Below, one piece after another: positions 17,746 to 26,875 of a stretch of 64,000 bases of DNA. Below the pieces are notes generated by a model. The model was given only the letters and a program-made list of their open reading frames with translations, did not search any database and had not been told where the DNA came from. The stretch lies in NCBI RefSeq assembly GCF_900086715.1, contig NZ_FLKH01000012.1:310001-374000 (forward strand). Reading direction: 5' to 3'. The DNA comes from Gracilibacillus timonensis. Lineage in GTDB: Bacteria > Bacillota > Bacilli > Bacillales > Amphibacillaceae. A program made the position numbers and the translations under genes. How positions within the stretch are numbered: the stretch's first letter is position 1; the number at the start of each line of letters is the position of its first letter.

Positions 17746-20037
17746 TTAACTATGACATGCCTCACATTCTTCAATCTCTGTTTGTGATGTGCTTCGGACA
17801 TAGTAGGTTGTTTTTAATCGATTTTCCCATGCAGCTACGTGTAAGTTTAATAGATCAACGGCTTTGATGTCGTGACGGACATAGAGGTTAAAGCTGATCG
17901 CCTGATCAATATGACGCTGTCTCTTCGCGTTTTGTCTGATACTCCATAACTGGTCTAACTCATGACGTGCACGGCGATAATAGTTATAAGTGACGTGATC
18001 CAAGTCAGGTGCCGTTACTTTAAATTTAAAGTTTTTCTTCTCTTCGGCATATTCTACGTTATAGATTGGATCAATCCCATCTGTTGAACCGCCGATCTTA
18101 GCGGTAGAAGAGTTAGGAGCAACGGCCATTAACCAGCCATTACGCATTCCTTTTTCGGCAACTTGTTGGCGTAACTCTTGCCAACGGTCTGTCGTATAAT
18201 CACGACGGTCAAAGTAGACGCCAGTTTGCCATTCGGATCCTTCAAATTCGTTGTACGAACCTTTTTCCTGAGCCAATTCCATCGACGCCTTAATCGTATA
18301 ATAAGCAATGTCCTCATAGACTTTATCCGCATAATTAACAGCTTCCTCTGATTCCCAGTGGATGTTCTCTAGCGCCAATAGGTGGTGCCAGCCGAATGTA
18401 CCTAAGCCAACTGCCCGGTATTTCTTGTTGGTTGCTTGTGCCTGACCAACAGAAATCGTATTAAGATCAATCACGTTATCCAGCATGCGAACCTGAATAG
18501 CGACAAGACGCTCCAAGACTTCTGCGCGAATCGCATTTGCCAAGTTAACAGAAGATAGATTACATACGACAAAATCACCTGGTTTACGGATAATTACGAT
18601 ATTGCCGTCTTCATCTTGATATTCCTTGGTGATGGATGTAGCTGACATGTTTTGTGCAATCTCTGTACATAAATTACTACAATAGATCGATGTTTTACCG
18701 ATGCCGCGTTTATGTTTATTCGGATTTTGTCGATTGACTTCATCACGATAGAACATATACGGGGTACCTGTCTCTAACTGTGCGACCATGATACGAGCCA
18801 TAATATCCATGGCGCGATACGTTTTTCTTGGTAATAATGGGTGGTTTACTGCTTCCCAATATTTTTCAGAGAAATATTTCTCGTTTTCTTCGTCATAGAA
18901 ATCCTCTAGTCCGAGTGGATTACCATCTTCATCTTTCCAGCCCATCGTTTGCTTCACTTGATGTGGGCAGAATGTATGCCATTCACCTACACTCTTGCCT
19001 TGCTCATCCCGTTCTTGCAGCTGCTGCATGAATAAATCTGGGATGGACACTCCAGAGAAGATATCGTGTGCTTTACGTCGTTCGTCTCCATTATTCGTTT
19101 TTAAATCTAAGAAGCCGTTCATAATATCCTTGTGGAATACGTCGAGATAGATGGCAACGGCCCCTTGGCGTTGTCCTAATTGATCGACACTAACGGCGGT
19201 ATCATTAACAAGGCGGATCCATGGTACTACTCCAGAAGAATTGCCTTTAAACTTCTTAATGTCGGAGCCTAACGCACGGACTTTGCCGTAATAGATACCA
19301 ATACCACCACCATCTTTACTAAGGCGGGCAATATCCCAATTGTTTAGATAAATGCCATCAAGCGAGTCGTCTACCGTATCAATGAAACAAGACGATAGTT
19401 GTCCATAGCTTTTACCGGCATTGGATAAGGTAGGGGTTGCTACGGTCATATACAGGTTGCTTAAGGCCCAGTATGCTTCCTTTACCAGATCTAGTCGTTT
19501 TTCTGGTGCCTCTTTTTGCATAAGTGTCATGGCAATGATCATAAAACGTTCCTGAGGCAGTTCGTAAAGGTTACGTTCATGATCACGTGCCAGATAGCGA
19601 TCGGCAAGTAAGAATAATCCAATATAGTTGAAGAGCTTATCTCGCTCTGGTTCAATAGCGGTTTGTAAAGAATCTAGTTCTTCTTTGCTGTAAGATGCTA
19701 ATAAATCCGTTGAGTAGATGCCGATATCTGTCAGAGTATGAACCAATTCATACAGGCTGCCGTATTTTTGCTCGCCATCGTAGCCGCGGTTAGAAGCAGC
19801 TTCCCGATATAGGTTATCCAAGTGAAAATGAGCAGCTACAAACGTCCAATCCGGTTGATCCATCGCAATTTGGTTTAACGAGTAGAATAAGGCTTCTTGT
19901 GTTGTTTCCTGGTCTGATTTTGTTGTTTGTTCAATGCGTTGCTGAATTTCTTTGGTATCTAAGTCGAATGTTTCCCCAGCTTGTTGTAATGCATTGATGA
20001 CTGAATGCCTGATACTGTTTGCTTCCGTTGTTGTCAT
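17746..20037 (-). CDS. nrdA: Class I ribonucleotide reductase alpha subunit
   Basis: 763 aa catalytic subunit that reduces ribonucleoside diphosphates. The redox cysteine is in YGQLSSCF, the thiyl-radical site is NLCTEI, the paired cysteine is in VVCNLSSVNL, and the C-terminal CEACHS tail delivers electrons from thioredoxin or glutaredoxin. AP-N-SSTAKIGG and GIDPIYNVEY are present. The start is ATG at 20037 behind GGAGGG; the frame stays open for 61 more codons upstream without family resemblance. No full ATP-cone is obvious at the N-terminus. Promoter and NrdR-like boxes lie upstream. Confidence 0.94.
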   Translation of the reverse strand: MTTTEANSIRHSVINALQQAGETFDLDTKEIQQRIEQTTKSDQETTQEALFYSLNQIAMDQPDWTFVAAHFHLDNLYREAASNRGYDGEQKYGSLYELVHTLTDIGIYSTDLLASYSKEELDSLQTAIEPERDKLFNYIGLFLLADRYLARDHERNLYELPQERFMIIAMTLMQKEAPEKRLDLVKEAYWALSNLYMTVATPTLSNAGKSYGQLSSCFIDTVDDSLDGIYLNNWDIARLSKDGGGIGIYYGKVRALGSDIKKFKGNSSGVVPWIRLVNDTAVSVDQLGQRQGAVAIYLDVFHKDIMNGFLDLKTNNGDERRKAHDIFSGVSIPDLFMQQLQERDEQGKSVGEWHTFCPHQVKQTMGWKDEDGNPLGLEDFYDEENEKYFSEKYWEAVNHPLLPRKTYRAMDIMARIMVAQLETGTPYMFYRDEVNRQNPNKHKRGIGKTSIYCSNLCTEIAQNMSATSITKEYQDEDGNIVIIRKPGDFVVCNLSSVNLANAIRAEVLERLVAIQVRMLDNVIDLNTISVGQAQATNKKYRAVGLGTFGWHHLLALENIHWESEEAVNYADKVYEDIAYYTIKASMELAQEKGSYNEFEGSEWQTGVYFDRRDYTTDRWQELRQQVAEKGMRNGWLMAVAPNSSTAKIGGSTDGIDPIYNVEYAEEKKNFKFKVTAPDLDHVTYNYYRRARHELDQLWSIRQNAKRQRHIDQAISFNLYVRHDIKAVDLLNLHVAAWENRLKTTYYVRSTSQTEIEECEACHS

Positions 20038-20122
20038 AATTAAAGCCCTCCATATACATAATAAAAGCGCCCGAAAGAGCGATTTATATTTAATAGTGTT
20101 ATGTAATATTGCTAACCAGCAA

Positions 20123-20196
20123 ATACAATATATTGATGTTTTGAACTCTTTGTTGTCTATATATTGTATTTTAAATGATGCAGGGCATTTTGACAA
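20123..20196 (-). promoter_or_regulatory. nrdA promoter with paired NrdR-like boxes
   Basis: On the minus strand TTGTCA (20196-20191) and TAAAAT (20173-20168) are 17 bases apart. Two 16-bp boxes, ATACAATATATAGACA (20169-20154) and CATCAATATATTGTAT (20138-20123), each match the NrdR consensus ACACWATATATWGTGT at 12 of 16 positions. Their centres are 31 bp apart, about three helical turns, the known spacing of NrdR box pairs. They cover the -10 and early transcript, consistent with repression. Confidence 0.8.
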
Positions 20197-20396
20197 TAAA
20201 AAAGTATTTGGATTTGTCATTGTTTTTTATAAAGGTTGATAGGGTGAGGGTTGGTCGAAAAAGATTGAGACTTAAGTAATAGCTTACCGACTTTTTCCGA
20301 CAGCAATAGAGGTGAAAAATAGACACTGAATTGTTATTATAAGATAAATTGAAGTGAAATGTCAAAGTATATAATGGAAAAAGAAGAGGTGGTTAG

Positions 20397-20726
20397 ATGG
20401 CAACAATAGAAGACTTTTTGAAGCTGGACCTAAGATTGGGTACTATTATAGAGGCCGATTATTTAGAGGGAGCTAAAAAGCCTGCTATCAAATTAAGAAT
20501 AGATTTTGGAGAACTTGGTGTAAAACAATCCTCTGCTCAAATTACCAACCGATATTCGCCGGAACAATTAATAGGGAAACAAATAACGGCAGTAGTTAAT
20601 TTTCCAGTGATACGCATTGCCGGTTTCCGGTCCGAGGTGTTGGTTTTGGGCGGTGTGCCGAGCTATGGGGATGTTATTTTGTTAACGCCCGATCAACCAG
20701 TGGAAAATGGTACGAAAATTTTCTGA
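20397..20726 (+). CDS. csaA: CsaA-type tRNA-binding-domain protein
   Basis: 109 aa, almost exactly one tRNA-binding OB-fold domain. The sequence KLDLRLGTIIEAD and the C-terminal SEVLVLGGVPSYGDVILL match CsaA, a dimeric protein with reported chaperone and secretion-related activity in Bacillus. GAGGTGG precedes the ATG. Monocistronic. Confidence 0.92.
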   Translation: MATIEDFLKLDLRLGTIIEADYLEGAKKPAIKLRIDFGELGVKQSSAQITNRYSPEQLIGKQITAVVNFPVIRIAGFRSEVLVLGGVPSYGDVILLTPDQPVENGTKIF

Positions 20727-20960
20727 AATGTGATAGCAGATAGGGATATACAGCTGTAACGAAAAGTTTTCATGAATACCTCCTTATCGGCAGTCACATC
20801 TCTTTTGATTAGCAATAAAGAACCAGACAGATTTTGCCCTGTTTTCTTTGACAAATTAGCTGAAAAATATACATTATCCGTGGTGATTATGCTAGAATAA
20901 AAGAGGATAATAAAAAGCATTTGAGCTATTATCAGGGAAGTTGAAGAGGAGGCAATCATA

Positions 20961-21830
20961 GTGAAATTAGGTGCAATTGAAGCTGGTGGAACAAAATTTG
21001 TATTAGGTGTAGGAACCGATCAAGGTGATATTCTGGAAAAGGAAATTATTCCAACCGAACATCCCGATATTACAGTCCCGAAGATCATTGCCTTTTTTGA
21101 AGGAAAAGGAATTGATCGTTTAGGGGTAGGAGGATTCGGACCAATTGATATTAATAAGCAAAGCGATACATATGGACAACTCCAAAAAACACCCAAACTA
21201 GATTGGGTAGATTATCCACTAGGGGCAACGTTAAAGGAAGCGCTCCAGGTTCCAATCGAGATTGATTCTGACGTAAACGTGGCAGCGATGTCAGAGGCGA
21301 AGTGGGGGAATGCAACCGATGTTGATACGTGTTTATACATAACCGTGGGGACAGGGATTGGTGCAGGAGCTTACTTCAACGGTCAAACGCTTAAAGGGCT
21401 GTCACATCCAGAAATGGGACATATAAGGGTAATCCGCCATCCCGATGATAATTTTGAAGGCGCTTGTCCGTATCATAAAGACTGTCTGGAAGGGCTTGCT
21501 GCCGGACCAGCCTTAGAGCAAAGATGGGGTAAAAAAGGGCAGGAATTAGCAGATGATGAGAAAGTATGGGAGATGGAGGCATACTACCTTGCCCAAGCGT
21601 TAACCAACTACATTTACATTCTTTCTCCTGAGCGAATTATTATGGGTGGCGGTGTGATGAAACAAGCACAATTATTCCCGTTAATTCGTAAAAATGTCTT
21701 GGAAATGCTGAATGGCTATGTCAGCTCTCCTTATTTAACGGAAAAAGAAATCGATCGTTATATAGTCGCTCCAGGCTTAACAGACGAAGCCGGTGTCAAA
21801 GGTGCCTTGTATTTGGCGATGGATCGGTAA
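20961..21830 (+). CDS. ROK-family fructokinase
   Basis: 289 aa. The N-terminal ATP-binding loop is IEAGGTKFVLGVG and the ROK sugar-binding/active-site region is YITVGTGIGAGAY. The zinc-site cluster reads H-x16-C-x2-H-x2-C across GHIRVIRH and GACPYHKDCLEG. It most resembles Bacillus-type fructokinases (YdhR/GmuE), which phosphorylate fructose and sometimes mannose. GTG start 7-8 bases after GAGGAGG. An intrinsic terminator follows within 10 bases. Confidence 0.9.
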   Translation: MKLGAIEAGGTKFVLGVGTDQGDILEKEIIPTEHPDITVPKIIAFFEGKGIDRLGVGGFGPIDINKQSDTYGQLQKTPKLDWVDYPLGATLKEALQVPIEIDSDVNVAAMSEAKWGNATDVDTCLYITVGTGIGAGAYFNGQTLKGLSHPEMGHIRVIRHPDDNFEGACPYHKDCLEGLAAGPALEQRWGKKGQELADDEKVWEMEAYYLAQALTNYIYILSPERIIMGGGVMKQAQLFPLIRKNVLEMLNGYVSSPYLTEKEIDRYIVAPGLTDEAGVKGALYLAMDR

Positions 21831-21839
21831 AAATTCTAC

Positions 21840-21871
21840 AAAACCCTGTCATGAAAATATGGCAGGGTTTT
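21840..21871 (+). terminator. Intrinsic terminator after the fructokinase gene
   Basis: AAAACCCTGTCAT pairs with ATGGCAGGGTTTT (13 bp, one G-U) around a 6-base loop; the A and T arms make it usable in both directions. Confidence 0.8.
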
Positions 21872-21961
21872 GTGAAGGAATAATGGTCGAACGTGCAATA
21901 TAATCGCTTACACCCTTTTTATATGCTAAACTAGCTTTATAAAGAATAGAGGAGTGAAAGC

Positions 21962-22879
21962 ATGAAAAAATTAGAACTTGGAAAGAGTGGTTTACAAGTT
22001 AGTGAGATTTCATTAGGCTGCATGCGCATGGATCAGTTATCCGTTCAAGAGGCTAATCGTGTGATTCAAAATGCCTTGGATTTGAATATTGATATGTTTG
22101 ACCATGCCGATATCTATGGTAAAGGTCGGTCCGAGGAAATCTTCGCAGAGGCGATTCAGATGTCTCCGTCGGTTCGTGAGCAAATGGTTATTCAAACAAA
22201 ATGCGGTATTCGAGACGGTTTTTTTGATTTCTCCAAAGAACATATTCTATCTTCTGTAGAGGGAAGTCTAAAACGTCTAAAAACCGATTATATCGATATT
22301 CTGTTATTACATAGACCGGATACCTTAGTTGAGCCCGAAGAAGTGGCAGCGGCCTTTGATGAATTAAAGCAAAGTGGTAAAGTACGTCATTTTGGGGTGA
22401 GTAATCATAACCCGTCACAGATCGAATTATTAAAAAAGAATGTCAAACAGGATTTGATTGCGAATCAGTTACAATTAAGCATGATGTTTACTCCGATGAT
22501 CGATGCTGGCTTAAATGTCAATATGGAGCATGATCCGGCCATTGTGCGTGACGGCGGTATTTTAGATTACAGTCGTTTGCATGATATGACTATTCAGCCA
22601 TGGTCGCCATTCCAGCATGGTTTCTTCGAGGGAGTATTTATCGATCACGAAAAGTTCCCGCAATTAAATGAAAAGTTACAGGAGTTTGCAGATAGGCACC
22701 AAGTGACCAAATCGGCGATCGCCATTGCTTGGATCTTACGCCATCCTGCCAATATGCAGCCAATCGTAGGCACGATGAACCAAGAACGATTAACGAATAT
22801 TGCCAAGGCAACCGAGGTCACTTTAAGCCGTGAAGAATGGTATGAGCTCTATCGCGTAGCGGGCAATAAGTTACCATAA
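21962..22879 (+). CDS. Aldo/keto reductase, YdhF-like
   Basis: 305 aa TIM-barrel NADPH reductase. Catalytic tetrad: Asp in MFDHADIYG, Tyr in DIYGKG, Lys in IQTKCGI, His in LLHRPD. The C-terminal cofactor segment is IVGTMNQERL. It resembles the E. coli YdhF group; the physiological substrate is unknown. AGGAG precedes the ATG. Confidence 0.9.
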   Translation: MKKLELGKSGLQVSEISLGCMRMDQLSVQEANRVIQNALDLNIDMFDHADIYGKGRSEEIFAEAIQMSPSVREQMVIQTKCGIRDGFFDFSKEHILSSVEGSLKRLKTDYIDILLLHRPDTLVEPEEVAAAFDELKQSGKVRHFGVSNHNPSQIELLKKNVKQDLIANQLQLSMMFTPMIDAGLNVNMEHDPAIVRDGGILDYSRLHDMTIQPWSPFQHGFFEGVFIDHEKFPQLNEKLQEFADRHQVTKSAIAIAWILRHPANMQPIVGTMNQERLTNIAKATEVTLSREEWYELYRVAGNKLP

Positions 22880-22959
22880 AACAGTTATTCAAAAGTGATA
22901 GGCATACGAAAAAAATGCCTAGTTGAAAGCATTATTGAAGCACGAAGACTCACTTAGTT

Positions 22960-22994
22960 AAGAAGCTTCCTTTTGCAATGAAAGGAAGCTTCTT
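22960..22994. terminator. Strong hairpin after the aldo/keto reductase
   Basis: A perfect 14-bp stem starting AAGAAGCTTCC around TGCAATG. There is no T-run beyond the stem, so termination is probable but not certain. Confidence 0.55.
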
Positions 22995-23079
22995 CGTATA
23001 GAAATAGCTATCTTTAAAATGACACGTATTCGTTCGTTTCATGAATTGTAAGCGATCAATACTCAAGTGTATAGAAAAA

Positions 23080-23131
23080 TCCCCAACCCTGCGATAAACT
23101 GTTCTAGAAAGAGGAACAGAAGGGTTGGGGA
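23080..23131 (-). terminator. Hairpin at the 3' end of the IS66 transposase gene
   Basis: TCCCCAACCCT (23080-23090) pairs with AGGGTTGGGGA (23121-23131), with an inner GTTC/GAAC pair. Likely terminates tnp transcription and may block read-through into the element. Confidence 0.6.
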
Positions 23132-23140
23132 GATTTATCC

Positions 23141-24703
23141 TTATTTCTTGTTTCGTGGCTTTGGCAGCGTTCTTTCCTGGCAACGTTCTTTGACGTGGGA
23201 ACGCCATGGCAAATAAGCCTTCCAATCTTCCTCATTGGCTAAGGTGGGAAGGTTAGGAAGTTCTTCGAGTAAATAAGTGATATATTTTTCGGGAACGAGG
23301 TTATTTTGTTTCGCTGTTTCGATGATACTCATGATAATCGCAGCGGCTGTCGCTCCTTCATAGGTGGCGCTGAATAACCAGTTTTTTCTTCCCATCACGA
23401 AGGGTTTGATGGCGCGTTCGGCTCGGTTGTTATCAAGCGCTAGTTTCGCATCTTTCAAGACCGTGCGAAACGTGGACTCGTATGTCAAAGCATACTGTAT
23501 CGCTTCGCCTAACTTGCTGCCGGATAAAGGATCTTGTTCCCGTAACCAATCAAAAAAGGCATCCATTTTGGGTTTCAAGATGGTTTGGCGTTTCCCCAAC
23601 CTTTCCTCATCGGATAGTTCGGACCACGCGCGCTCATACGTGAAGAATTGGTCACACCTCTCGGCTGCTTGTCGACTCAACGCATCGGCGGGACAATCCT
23701 TTGGCATCGCGTCTATGAATTTGCGACGAACATGCGCCCAACACCCGACCAACTCTACGTTAGAAAGGGCTTGATAAGCTTTCCACATATCACAATGGAT
23801 GTACCCTTTATACGTACCAAGAAAGCTTTGAGCGACATGGGCTCCCCGACTTGGATCGTGATGATAGAGCGTGATCGGCTTTTCACTATGTTTGGCGCTT
23901 AAAAAGGTCCAAAAATGCGTATTCACGGTATCACTTTCCAACACCCGATACGTTGTTTCATCGGCATGTAACATCGGCTGTTGAAGTAGCGTGTCTTTCA
24001 ACAGTTGATAAAAAGGGGCTAAATAATACTCCGACACTCGTATATGCCAATTGGCAATTTGTTGGCGCGTAATGGGTAAACCAATGCGGTGCCAACCTTT
24101 TTCTTGACGATAGGCAGGTACTTTTAACTCAAATTTCTGATGCATCGACTGGGCAATAATCGAAGCAGAACCCAAGCTATTATCGATAGGCGCTTTGGGA
24201 ACTGGTGCTTTGATAATCTTATCTTCTGGCCCTTGTTTGGAACAGGCTGCGCACTTATAAGCGTGTTGGTAGTGCACTTGTCGTTGAAGCTTGGCAGGAA
24301 GGTAAATGACTTCTTCTCGCACGGCATAGCTCCCGATGGCGTCCAACGTTGCCTCACACGTGGGGCAAGTACAGGCCTCTCCCTCCAGTCGATGGTGAAC
24401 AGGCTGCTCCGGAAACTGGTCTAAAATGGCTTTTTTTCTGCCTTTTGTTTTCTTCCGTTTCGCGGTAACCTCCTCGATGTCCTCTTCCACGATAGGAGGG
24501 GCTTCTGGTGCATCAAAGAAGGTGAGTTGATGATCAGGAGGTAGTGTTTCTTTGGATTTACCGAAGATTTTTTGGGTGAGGTAAGCGACTTGTTCCCGCA
24601 ACAATGTCAGCTCATTCGCTTGTTGAGCGAGCTGAGCTGTTAATTGTTCGATTTGTTTCACTTGTGCTTCGTTGATTTTTAGTAATGTCTCCTCGGGACT
24701 CAT
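23141..24703 (-). CDS. tnpC: IS66-family transposase (TnpC)
   Basis: 520 aa. The N-terminal region holds a leucine-rich coiled coil (EQLTAQLAQQANELTLLREQ) and the TnpC zinc-finger segment CTCPTCEATL with CAACSK. Catalytic residues can be seen in MLHADETTYRVLES (Asp), IHCDMWKAY (Asp) and DNNRAERAIKPFV (Glu). Full length with no frameshift, so probably active. GGGAG precedes the ATG. Confidence 0.94.
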   Translation of the reverse strand: MSPEETLLKINEAQVKQIEQLTAQLAQQANELTLLREQVAYLTQKIFGKSKETLPPDHQLTFFDAPEAPPIVEEDIEEVTAKRKKTKGRKKAILDQFPEQPVHHRLEGEACTCPTCEATLDAIGSYAVREEVIYLPAKLQRQVHYQHAYKCAACSKQGPEDKIIKAPVPKAPIDNSLGSASIIAQSMHQKFELKVPAYRQEKGWHRIGLPITRQQIANWHIRVSEYYLAPFYQLLKDTLLQQPMLHADETTYRVLESDTVNTHFWTFLSAKHSEKPITLYHHDPSRGAHVAQSFLGTYKGYIHCDMWKAYQALSNVELVGCWAHVRRKFIDAMPKDCPADALSRQAAERCDQFFTYERAWSELSDEERLGKRQTILKPKMDAFFDWLREQDPLSGSKLGEAIQYALTYESTFRTVLKDAKLALDNNRAERAIKPFVMGRKNWLFSATYEGATAAAIIMSIIETAKQNNLVPEKYITYLLEELPNLPTLANEEDWKAYLPWRSHVKERCQERTLPKPRNKK

Positions 24704-24769
24704 ACGCGTTTCTCCCTTTTATTTTCTAACTATATTATACCATAAAAGGGATATAAAAGCACTCTTTAT

Positions 24770-25120
24770 TTAATAAAAGGCGCGAGAAGAAGCGATTTGT
24801 ATCGGTGGATCAATCGAAAAACCACGGAGTAGCCAATCCACTTGTTGACTGGTCAGTTCCCGGGCTTCTTTGGTCGTTCGAGGCCATTTTAATTGCCCAT
24901 TTTCAAACCGTTTATATAACAGCCAGAAACCTTCTCCATCCCAATGCAACATCTTGAAGCGATCCTGCTTGTTTCCACAAAAGAAAAACAACGCTTCTTG
25001 AAAAGGATCTAAATGGAATTGGGATTGCACCGTATAAGCCAACGAATCAATCCCATACCGCATGTCTGTTTTTCCACATACAATATAAAACCCTTTCGCT
25101 TGCTTTAAATTAACAATCAA
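24770..25120 (-). CDS. tnpB: IS66-family accessory protein TnpB
   Basis: 116 aa from a TTG start nine bases after AGGAGG. The opening NLKQAKGFYIVCGKTDMR and the core FFFCGNKQDRFKMLHWDGEGFWLLYKR are the hallmark of IS66 Orf2. A reading from 25153 would include its own ribosome site as codons, so the TTG is preferred. Accessory role in transposition, mechanism not established. Confidence 0.92.
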   Translation of the reverse strand: MIVNLKQAKGFYIVCGKTDMRYGIDSLAYTVQSQFHLDPFQEALFFFCGNKQDRFKMLHWDGEGFWLLYKRFENGQLKWPRTTKEARELTSQQVDWLLRGFSIDPPIQIASSRAFY

Positions 25121-25290
25121 ATAGAAAAACCTCCTGTATCTTTGTCTTACCATAAGTGTACAGGAGGTGATGCTGCATTTATAGATACTTGGTTATTGAT
25201 CGCTTACCATGAATTTTAGTGTTATGGAGGTACCAAACATGTTAAAATGATCGATAAAAACGTATGATTAACATGTAAATGAGGTATTGT

Positions 25291-25686
25291 ATGACATTAA
25301 TCAAAAAGCATAAATATCTCGTCCTCTTCTTATTTTTTCTAATTTTAAGTATTTTCGTTCTTTGGATTAGACCAATGGTTTGGGGACCTTTTGGGTTCGA
25401 AAATATGGATGTATCCAATCATCAGGTGGTATCTGAGTCAGAAAATGGGGAATATGCGATTAAGGTATATTATTACCCAGGCCCTACAGCTTATTTCGAG
25501 TATACGTACATTGGAGCATTGTATAAGGAGAATGACTTTATGAAAAATATTTTTTGGATTGGACCGAGTGGCAATGATTTTGAGGTAGTATGGTTAAGTG
25601 ATCAGTCTATTTTGTTAAAAAATCTGAGTGGTGATCCACAGAAAGTGGAGTTGGATGTATTAAAAGATAGCTATGATTTTCGCTGA
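25291..25686 (+). CDS. Anchored small protein, DUF5412-like
   Basis: 131 aa. One N-terminal membrane segment (about 8-26), then an extracytoplasmic domain with EYAIKVYYYPGPTAYFEYT and the WLSDQSILLKN strand typical of DUF5412-type proteins. TGAGGT lies 5 bases before this ATG; the ATG at 25279 has no site. The IS66 element inserted about 75 bases upstream may have separated it from older promoter sequence. Function unknown. Confidence 0.65.
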   Translation: MTLIKKHKYLVLFLFFLILSIFVLWIRPMVWGPFGFENMDVSNHQVVSESENGEYAIKVYYYPGPTAYFEYTYIGALYKENDFMKNIFWIGPSGNDFEVVWLSDQSILLKNLSGDPQKVELDVLKDSYDFR

Positions 25687-25769
25687 CAAATGCTATTTCT
25701 TGTGGGAGTGGAAATAGAAGAGAGGCTACGGTAATCATGTACCATAAACATATCAATAGCAGGTCCAGC

Positions 25770-25801
25770 AATCAGATCATTCAGAAAGAAAATGATCTGA
25801 T
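25770..25801. terminator. Bidirectional hairpin between converging genes
   Basis: AATCAGATCATT pairs perfectly with AATGATCTGATT around an 8-base loop, between the DUF5412-like gene and dmkB. Confidence 0.5.
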
Positions 25802-25861
25802 TTGCATACAAGTACCTTTTTTCAAATCTGTTAAAGACTACGATGAAGTTTCCATATGTTC

Positions 25862-26857
25862 TTAAAGACTGCGATACAACAGCTTGCTGGTTAATTCAAA
25901 TAAGGTTTGTTTATACTCGCCGTCGGGTAGTTTTTTTAACGCCTTTAAAGCCTTGATGGTATATTTCTTTGCTAATTGCTGTGCATACTCAATCCCTTTT
26001 GTTTCTTCTACGATGGCCATTATTTCCATTAATTCTTCATCGGTTAGCTCCTCTTTTTTGTCTAAATAAGGAGTTAATAATTCAGGTTTTTCCCGCATGG
26101 CATAAAGAAGCGGAAGGGTATAGACACCTTGGCGAATGTCCGCTAACTGGGGTTTTCCCATGGTCTTGCGATCCCCAGTGAAATCTAGTATATCGTCGAT
26201 GATTTGAAAGGCCATTCCAATATAATGCCCCATATTCCAGGCAATCATCGCTTGTCTGCGTGAAGTCTGGCCGGTAATGGCCCCAGAATAACAGCTGACT
26301 GCAAACAACTGTGCCGTTTTACCAGATATACGATTCAGATAATCTTTGACACTTGTCACCTGTTGATAACGGGAATGGAGTTGATCTAATTCACCAGTCA
26401 AAATTTTCTCCATACTACGAGCATTGAATTCTAGATGAGATAGTGATTTGGCATATTTAGACAAAATCGTAAAGCATACACAAAATAAATAATCACCGGA
26501 ATAAACAGCAAATTGATTTCCTTGGTGCGTGTGAATCGTTGGTGATCCGTGGCGGGCGTCTGCTTCATCAATCACATCATCATGAACGAGCGTTGCCATG
26601 TGCAATGTCTCCAGTGCTGCCGCTACAGCAACCGCTCTTTCTTTTTCCTCCGATGTGGTCCCCCCTATCTGAGCACATAAGAGGGTATAAGCCGGACGCA
26701 GCAATTTCCCTCCAGAAGAAAGTAATCCACGGATAATCGCCTCAATTTGTTTATCATGAATGTGCATGTGGGCTGCGATAATCTGTTGGACAGCGCGCAA
26801 ATCCGTTTTTAATTGCGGATATGATTCCCACATTGGATGAACTTGGATAGTCATCAT
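25862..26857 (-). CDS. dmkB: Trans-polyprenyl diphosphate synthase, DmkB-like
   Basis: 331 aa. Both aspartate-rich motifs are present: DDVID (in LVHDDVIDEADARHG) and DDILD (in QIIDDILDFTGDRK). It makes the long isoprenoid chain of menaquinone-type quinones. In the Listeria EET locus the DmkB subunit supplies the dedicated demethylmenaquinone branch; the neighbours here support that role over the housekeeping heptaprenyl synthase. Two ATGs (26857, 26854) follow AGGGGTG; either may be used. The eetB-like gene lies 18 bases upstream. Confidence 0.85.
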   Translation of the reverse strand: MMTIQVHPMWESYPQLKTDLRAVQQIIAAHMHIHDKQIEAIIRGLLSSGGKLLRPAYTLLCAQIGGTTSEEKERAVAVAAALETLHMATLVHDDVIDEADARHGSPTIHTHQGNQFAVYSGDYLFCVCFTILSKYAKSLSHLEFNARSMEKILTGELDQLHSRYQQVTSVKDYLNRISGKTAQLFAVSCYSGAITGQTSRRQAMIAWNMGHYIGMAFQIIDDILDFTGDRKTMGKPQLADIRQGVYTLPLLYAMREKPELLTPYLDKKEELTDEELMEIMAIVEETKGIEYAQQLAKKYTIKALKALKKLPDGEYKQTLFELTSKLLYRSL

Positions 26858-26875
26858 TATCACCCCTGTTAAATG

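Larger units (their letters stand above)
23048..25207 (-). mobile_element. IS66-family insertion sequence, 2160 bp, complete ends
   Basis: Both ends begin GTAAGCGATCAATA reading inward; the inverted repeats stay similar for about 28 bp. The 8-bp direct repeat CATGAATT flanks it perfectly (23040-23047 and 25208-25215), the target-duplication length of IS66. It carries tnpB and the DDE transposase on the minus strand, both intact. The tnpA of canonical IS66 elements is absent: only 87 bases remain upstream of tnpB. It sits in intergenic DNA and breaks no gene. Confidence 0.95.

Noticed and set aside
25687-25861. 42-codon frame between the DUF5412-like gene and dmkB
   Set aside because: It includes the bidirectional hairpin, has no well-placed ribosome site and no resemblance to a protein.
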